A stretch of DNA of 64,000 bases from Microcoleus sp. AS-A8 (GTDB lineage Bacteria; Cyanobacteriota; Cyanobacteriia; Cyanobacteriales; Coleofasciculaceae). Shown piece after piece: positions 60,034 through 64,000 of the stretch (position 1 is the stretch's first letter; the number at the start of each line of letters is the position of its first letter). The DNA is taken from assembly GCA_039962225.1 (NCBI GenBank), contig JAMPKV010000001.1:248001-312000 (forward strand), given 5' to 3'. The position numbers were made by a program, and so were the translations under genes. The notes under the pieces are model-generated. The model did no database searches, was not told the origin of the DNA, and saw nothing but the letters and a program-made list of their open reading frames with translations.

Positions 60034-61233
60034 ATGAGTGAACAACCGACCCGCATCTGTATTCTTGGAGGAGGCTTTGGGGGTCTCTATACTGCCCTGC
60101 GCTTGAGCCAGTTGCCGTGGGAAAAGCCCCAACGCCCGGAAATTATCCTCGTCGATCAAAATGATCGCTTTTTATTCACGCCGTTACTGTATGAACTCCT
60201 GACGGGCGAACTCCAAACCTGGGAAATTGCCCCACCCTATGAAGAACTGTTGGTCCACACAGGGGTGCGATTCACTCAAGCCGCCGTGGATGGAATTAAT
60301 GTAGAGGAGCGGCAGGTACAACTGCATGATGGCCCGGAATTTGCTTACGATCGCTTGGTGTTGGCGATGGGCGGAGAAACTCCCCTGGATATGGCACCTG
60401 GGGTAACCGAATATGGACTTGGATTCCGCACCGTCGCGGATGCCTATCGTTTAGAAGAACGGCTGCGGATTTTGGAAGAGTCTGATCGAGATAAAATCCG
60501 AGTCGCGATTGTGGGTGCGGGTTACTCTGGTGTTGAGTTAGCTTGCAAACTGGCAGAACGACTTGGCGATCGCGGACGCCTGCGGTTGATTGAAATGAGT
60601 GATATGATTCTCAGAACCTCAACAGATTTTAATCGCGATGCGGCTCATAAAGCTTTAAATGACCGGAGCGTTTGGATTGATTTGGAAACATCCGTGGCGT
60701 CGATTGAGCCAGATGCGATGTCGCTGCTCTATAAAGCACAGGTAGATACCATTCCCGTCGATCTGGTGTTGTGGACTGTGGGAACAAGGGTTGCGCCAGT
60801 TGTGCGTGCACTCTCGCTCAAGCAAAGCCAGCGGGGTCAGTTGACGGTAACACCCACACTCCAAGCCATTGACCATCCTGAAATTTTTGCGTTGGGCGAC
60901 CTCGCTGATTGCCAGGATGCCGAAGGTCAACAAGTCCCCAACACGGCGCAAGCGGCATTCCAACAAGCCGATTATACCGCCTGGAATATCTGGGCTTCCC
61001 TCACGGGTCGTCCTCTGCTTCCCTTCCGTTATCAGCACTTAGGGGAGATGATGACCTTGGGGACAGACAATGCCACATTCACCGGTCTGGGAATCAAGTT
61101 AGATGGCCCCCTAGCCTACCTGACTCGGCGTCTTGCCTATCTCTATCGGATGCCGACTTTAGACCACAAGCTAAAAGTTGGCTTGAACTGGATGGCGCAA
61201 CCTTTACTGGAGATGTTATCGGGAAATTCTTAG
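60034..61233 (+). CDS. ndbB: Type II NAD(P)H dehydrogenase, NdbB-like
   Basis: FAD-dependent NAD(P)H:quinone oxidoreductase of 399 residues that passes electrons to membrane quinones without pumping protons. FAD motif RICILGGGFGGLYTALRL near the start, VDQNDRFLFTPLLYELLTGE, NAD(P)H motif VAIVGAGYSGVELACKLA (about 164-181), and IFALGDLADCQDAEGQQVPNTAQAAFQQADY. The sequence is close to my recollection of Synechocystis slr1743 (NdbB/NDC1), which reduces the demethyl precursor in phylloquinone synthesis. No TM helix; the C-terminal amphipathic region (YLYRMPTLDHKLKVGLNWMAQPLLEML) would bind the membrane. The HAD gene starts 11 bases after the stop, so the two form an operon. Confidence 0.9.
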   Translation: MSEQPTRICILGGGFGGLYTALRLSQLPWEKPQRPEIILVDQNDRFLFTPLLYELLTGELQTWEIAPPYEELLVHTGVRFTQAAVDGINVEERQVQLHDGPEFAYDRLVLAMGGETPLDMAPGVTEYGLGFRTVADAYRLEERLRILEESDRDKIRVAIVGAGYSGVELACKLAERLGDRGRLRLIEMSDMILRTSTDFNRDAAHKALNDRSVWIDLETSVASIEPDAMSLLYKAQVDTIPVDLVLWTVGTRVAPVVRALSLKQSQRGQLTVTPTLQAIDHPEIFALGDLADCQDAEGQQVPNTAQAAFQQADYTAWNIWASLTGRPLLPFRYQHLGEMMTLGTDNATFTGLGIKLDGPLAYLTRRLAYLYRMPTLDHKLKVGLNWMAQPLLEMLSGNS

Positions 61234-61243
61234 TTGAAAGAAC

Positions 61244-61906
61244 ATGCAACAACCGAAAGTGATTTTTCTCGATGCCGTCGGTACGCTGTTCGGGGTTCGG
61301 GGGAGTGTGGGCGAGGTGTATAGTGCGATCGCGCAAAGGTATGGCGTTCAAGTCCCAATTGACCCATTGAACCAAGCCTTTGTCCAAGCTTTTGCCAACA
61401 CCAACCCCCCAGTTTTTCCTGGATGTTACCCTGACGAGATTCCCCAGTGCGAATTTGAGTGGTGGCGCGTGATTGCCCAGCGCACGTTTCAACAAGTTGG
61501 CGTGCTTCACCAATTTGTTGATTTCGATGATTTTTTTGACCAACTCTACAATTACTTTGCCACGGCTGAACCTTGGTTTATCTATCCCGATGTGCTTCCG
61601 GCTTTGCAGGCGTGGCAACGGATTGGGATTGAGATGGGTATTGTGTCTAATTTTGATTCCCGTCTTGATTATGTATTAGACGCGCTGAACCTAAAGGAGT
61701 TTTTTACCTCTATCACCGTTTCTACCCAGGCGGGTGTCGCTAAACCTGACTCCCGAATTTTTTCCATTGCCTTACAAAAACATTTGTGTGAACCTCAGGA
61801 GGCATGGCATATTGGGGATAGCTTTACCCAAGACTTCCAGGGGGCTAAGGCCGCGGGCATCCGAGCCATTTTACTGGAACGCAAGAATCAGATGCTAGGA
61901 GCTTGA
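61244..61906 (+). CDS. HAD-like hydrolase (DREG-2/HDHD3 type), second Asp lost
   Basis: 220 residues. HAD core with motif I FLDAVGTLFGVRGSVGEVY: nucleophile D9 is present, but the usual second aspartate (DxDGT) is V11. Motif II (VSNFDSR), motif III lysine (VAKPDSRIF) and motif IV (HIGDSFTQDFQGAKAAG) are intact. DAVGTL with GSVGEVY is typical of the DREG-2-like branch in cyanobacteria and plants, so the loss is likely ancestral; phosphatase activity may be weak or altered. Co-transcribed with ndbB (11-base gap). Its stop codon TGA lies inside the TTGAC end of a TnpB element remnant, so the original C-terminus may have been changed by the insertion. Confidence 0.88.
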   Translation: MQQPKVIFLDAVGTLFGVRGSVGEVYSAIAQRYGVQVPIDPLNQAFVQAFANTNPPVFPGCYPDEIPQCEFEWWRVIAQRTFQQVGVLHQFVDFDDFFDQLYNYFATAEPWFIYPDVLPALQAWQRIGIEMGIVSNFDSRLDYVLDALNLKEFFTSITVSTQAGVAKPDSRIFSIALQKHLCEPQEAWHIGDSFTQDFQGAKAAGIRAILLERKNQMLGA

Positions 61907-62142
61907 CCTCCTCACCGCCGTGGAACGATGGTGATTCCCAAACCTCACGATTTGAGTTTCTGTTTCCTTCCCTTACGGGTTTTTCGCAACTGCCCTTCAG
62001 ACTCATGCCTGTCAGGTCTTATGTTCGCTCCGCAGACTTTCACCGCTAATCCAGCGGCGAGAAGATTATGAGCGGCATTAATATCACCATCATGGTGCGT
62101 TCCGCATTCCGGACAATCCCACTCTCTGATATTAAGCGGCCT
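61903..62142 (-). mobile_element. Right-end remnant of a TnpB element
   Basis: About 240 bases closely matching the right end and tnpB 3' end of the element at 40192-41490, including the terminal TTGAC, the hairpin region and TTACGGGTTTTTCGCAACTG. The left part of the element is missing; similarity stops at AAGCGGC near 62140, two to four bases before the stop codon of the WD40 gene. Confidence 0.85.
61945..62141 (-). pseudogene. tnpB 3' fragment
   Basis: Reads PLNIREWDCPECGTHHDGDINAAH...ANIRPDRHESEGQLRKTRKGRKQKLKS then TGA. It keeps the second CPEC zinc pair and the last catalytic Asp, but nothing before. Its tail (GQLRKTRKGRKQKLKS) is the usual end of this TnpB family and shows that the intact copy at 40227 has a frameshifted C-terminus. 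Confidence 0.85.
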
Positions 62143-62143
62143 T

Positions 62144-63406
62144 TTAGTCTTTTATTCCCCATACCCGAATCGTATGATCCCAACTACTACTGACGAGGGG
62201 GTGTCCATCGGGCGTTATGGCAACAGTCGCAACAGCACCTTGATGTCCTGACAAGCTGTGCAGTTGTTTTCCGGTACTCAGATTCCACAGTTGAATGTTC
62301 TCATCCCGACTGCAACTGATTAGCGTTTGCCCATCGGGACTGAACACCAGACTATTGACTTCGTCCCAATGTCCAACCAGAGTGTTGATCAGTTCTCCTG
62401 TATCCAACTCCCATAGCTTGATGGTCTTATCCTGACTTCCACTTGCCAGTATCTTTCCATTAGGACTAATCGCCAGACATTTCACCCCGTCTGAATGTCC
62501 AGTTAGGATATTAGCTGGGGCTTTGACTTTCGGGAGTCGCCACACCTTAATCGTATGGTCAGCACTACCACTCACCAGGATTTTCCCATTCGGTGTCAAG
62601 GCGAGCGCTTTTACCCCAGCTTCATGTTCCTCTAAGTGGGCAATAAAGTTACGCGTCTCTAAATTCCACAGATGGATCGTACTGTCTTCACTGCCAGTAA
62701 TCAGTATTTTCCCATTCCGGTTCATGGCAATACAGTTAATCGAATCAGAATGTCCCATGAAGCTATACATGAGTCCATCACCGATGCTTCGACTGGTGGG
62801 AGAAATCGAATGATAGTTACCTATGGTGCTGAGATTCCAAACTATCGCCGTCTTGTCCCGACCGCCACTGACCAGAGTTTGCCCATCTTGACTTAAACAT
62901 AGGGCATAAATTGAATCCGTATGTTTGGTAAGAGTACGGAGAATTTTGCCAGTTCCCAGGTGCCGTAGTGTAATCATGCGATCATTGCCGCCACTGGCCA
63001 TTATCTGCCCGTCGGGAGTAATCGCGATCGCATAAGTTGTCGATTTTACGGTGGAATATCGGTACAGGCATTGGAAGCGTTCGTAAGGATTATAATCCTG
63101 CAATGCTTGTATGACGATTGGCTCTTGAGAGCCTTGGAGTAACGAGTATGCCGTTCGCTGTACCTGCCAAGAAGGGTCTTTTAACGCCCCAATCACCAGT
63201 TCTAAGCCTTCAACGCCATAATTCAACGCCTCTTTGAGGGCATTCATTCGTTGCACAACATGGGACGGACTATCCCCAAGATGGCTTCGACTTAAGCGTT
63301 GCTTGACTCCTTGCAGTCCCCCCAAAATTGCCCCGTACAGGGGGGTTGGAGTTTGACCGCCAAGGACAACATCATAGGCTCTAGGCTGATTGCGATTGTA
63401 AGTCAT
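62144..63406 (-). CDS. WD40 repeat protein, seven blades
   Basis: 420 residues. The N-terminal 125 residues (AYDVVLGGQTPTPLYGAILGGLQGVKQRL ... LKDPSWQVQRTAYSLL ... ALQDYNPYERFQCLY) form a HEAT-like cap that recurs in cyanobacterial WD40 proteins. Seven WD units follow (pattern AI.PDG.ILASGS.D.TIKLW.L.TG), enough for one closed seven-bladed propeller; the last unit ends at the C-terminus (HTIRVWGIKD). A scaffold for protein complexes; partner unknown. The stop codon lies two bases from the edge of the TnpB remnant, so the insertion stopped just short of damaging the last blade. Confidence 0.92.
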   Translation of the reverse strand: MTYNRNQPRAYDVVLGGQTPTPLYGAILGGLQGVKQRLSRSHLGDSPSHVVQRMNALKEALNYGVEGLELVIGALKDPSWQVQRTAYSLLQGSQEPIVIQALQDYNPYERFQCLYRYSTVKSTTYAIAITPDGQIMASGGNDRMITLRHLGTGKILRTLTKHTDSIYALCLSQDGQTLVSGGRDKTAIVWNLSTIGNYHSISPTSRSIGDGLMYSFMGHSDSINCIAMNRNGKILITGSEDSTIHLWNLETRNFIAHLEEHEAGVKALALTPNGKILVSGSADHTIKVWRLPKVKAPANILTGHSDGVKCLAISPNGKILASGSQDKTIKLWELDTGELINTLVGHWDEVNSLVFSPDGQTLISCSRDENIQLWNLSTGKQLHSLSGHQGAVATVAITPDGHPLVSSSWDHTIRVWGIKD

Positions 63407-63511
63407 CTCCGTTTGGAACTGGTACTATTACCAGTGTTAGCACTGCTCTGGAAATAACGCCGCTTTTCGCTGACACCTCTCAAACGCCCAGCGATCCTAG
63501 AACCCAGAATT

Positions 63512-63718
63512 TCACTGATTCAATGGATTCCAGGGAGCTAAATCACAAGGAAAGACAAAAATTTCTGCACCGTGAAGCAACGCCTGCTGGTAAAGCCGTA
63601 TCGCCTCCGCCAAACTAGAAAAAGTAATAGGAACCCATTGGTTCTCATAAGCACAGATGACGACTTTGGCGGTTGTGTAGTCTTCTCTCGGTAGTGGATT
63701 AGACCAACGTGAAATCAT
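63512..63718 (-). CDS. Small conserved hypothetical protein
   Basis: 68 residues, compact and well mixed: TTAKVVICAYENQWVPITFSSLAEAIRLYQQALLHGAEIFVFPCDLAPWNP. It looks like an alpha/beta mini-domain, with a strand, a helix (LAEAIRLYQQALLHG) and a strand. AAGGGG eight bases before ATG 63718 supports translation. No function is recognised. It is on the same strand as the WD40 gene, 105 bases ahead of it. Confidence 0.62.
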   Translation of the reverse strand: MISRWSNPLPREDYTTAKVVICAYENQWVPITFSSLAEAIRLYQQALLHGAEIFVFPCDLAPWNPLNQ

Positions 63719-63838
63719 GAGTGATGCCCCTTAATTTTTCTACATATATTCTTTATGACTGTCATACATAAGTATTACTCCCTGTCTAAAGGAATAAATC
63801 TAAAGAAGGATTTTTGTCGGTCTGTAGGCTTTGGCCTC

Positions 63839-64000
63839 TTAGGAAATTAGCTCACCATCACAAAGCATTAGAATCGTATTCAGAAACGCTTTTAATTCGG
63901 GACATACTACGGCAGCATCCCTAAGATTTTTGCCTTCTAATATGCGCTTTGCATCCCGTGGTTTAACATAGCTGTCTCGACATTTGCCCAATTCAAACAT
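63839..64000 (-). CDS. Partial gene at the right edge
   Basis: Open minus-strand frame from the window edge to TAA at 63839-63841: MFELGKCRDSYVKPRDAK..LEGKNLRDAAVVCP..KAFLNTILMLCDGELIS, 53 residues. An ATG lies exactly at the edge, so it may be the start or an internal methionine. The composition is protein-like, but no family is recognised. Same direction as the two genes to its left. Confidence 0.45.
   Translation of the reverse strand: MFELGKCRDSYVKPRDAKRILEGKNLRDAAVVCPELKAFLNTILMLCDGELIS

Noticed and set aside
61094..61618. 174-codon minus-strand frame across ndbB and the HAD gene
   Set aside because: Opposite-strand shadow; both plus-strand genes carry full sets of family motifs.

Overview
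The window looks like chromosomal DNA from a filamentous, multicellular-type cyanobacterium (Microcoleus / Coleofasciculus / Oscillatoria-like). Support comes from the many HIP1 octamers (GCGATCGC) inside and between genes, a cyanobacterial ferredoxin-type sulfite reductase, an NdbB-type NADH dehydrogenase, a DUF1995 (LPA3-like) protein, TPR-CHAT and caspase-like proteases, many cyclase/two-component genes, and heptamer tandem repeats (CAGAAGG / GAAAAGG). The exact species cannot be fixed from the sequence alone.

Layout. 0.4-8.7 kb: an Hpt-REC-GGDEF regulator whose front looks like the scar of deleted receiver domains, an exported small barrel-like protein behind a palindromic promoter, sulfite reductase, and three small exported or repeat proteins. 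9-25 kb: a protease-rich stretch holding a subtilase with membrane tail (coupled to a small OB-like protein), a TPR-CHAT protein with 22 TPRs, a CHAT-TM-TPR protein and a Tat-exported caspase/DUF4384 protein, with arginine decarboxylase (speA) and a two-TM protein in between. 25-39 kb: signalling and membrane genes, namely split CheR-PAS and CheB, a large patatin-like lipase, a PAS-LOV adenylate cyclase, a DUF1995 protein, and a MATE transporter followed by a Cache-HAMP-kinase-REC-cyclase. 39-43.8 kb: cysteine desulfurase, a TnpB (IS1341/IS605-type) element, a zinc-ribbon RelE-like protein and a lipoprotein PLD nuclease with an EF-hand loop and helix-hairpin-helix tail.

43.8-50.6 kb is the most unusual block. 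It is a four-gene leftward unit made of two tandem paralogous winged-helix-like proteins, a P-loop ATPase, and a 922-residue protein that fuses a DEDDy exonuclease, a Cas4/AddB-like iron-sulfur PD-(D/E)XK nuclease and an FtsK-type DNA-pumping ATPase. This combination suggests a DNA-processing or anti-invader machine and is my main candidate for an undescribed system. 51-64 kb: two glycosyltransferases on divergent strands, a large TM protein, an SBBP/DUF4114 secreted protein, NdbB plus a HAD protein, a TnpB remnant wedged between two stop codons, a WD40 protein, a small conserved protein, and a gene running off the right edge.

Themes. Second messengers are prominent: one diguanylate cyclase and two adenylate cyclases, one of them probably blue-light gated. 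Three clan-CD proteases lie within 13 kb. Small palindromic repeats have entered genes in frame. Several rho-independent terminators stand where no gene points at them, so small RNAs are likely. I saw no tRNA, rRNA, CRISPR array or known riboswitch.
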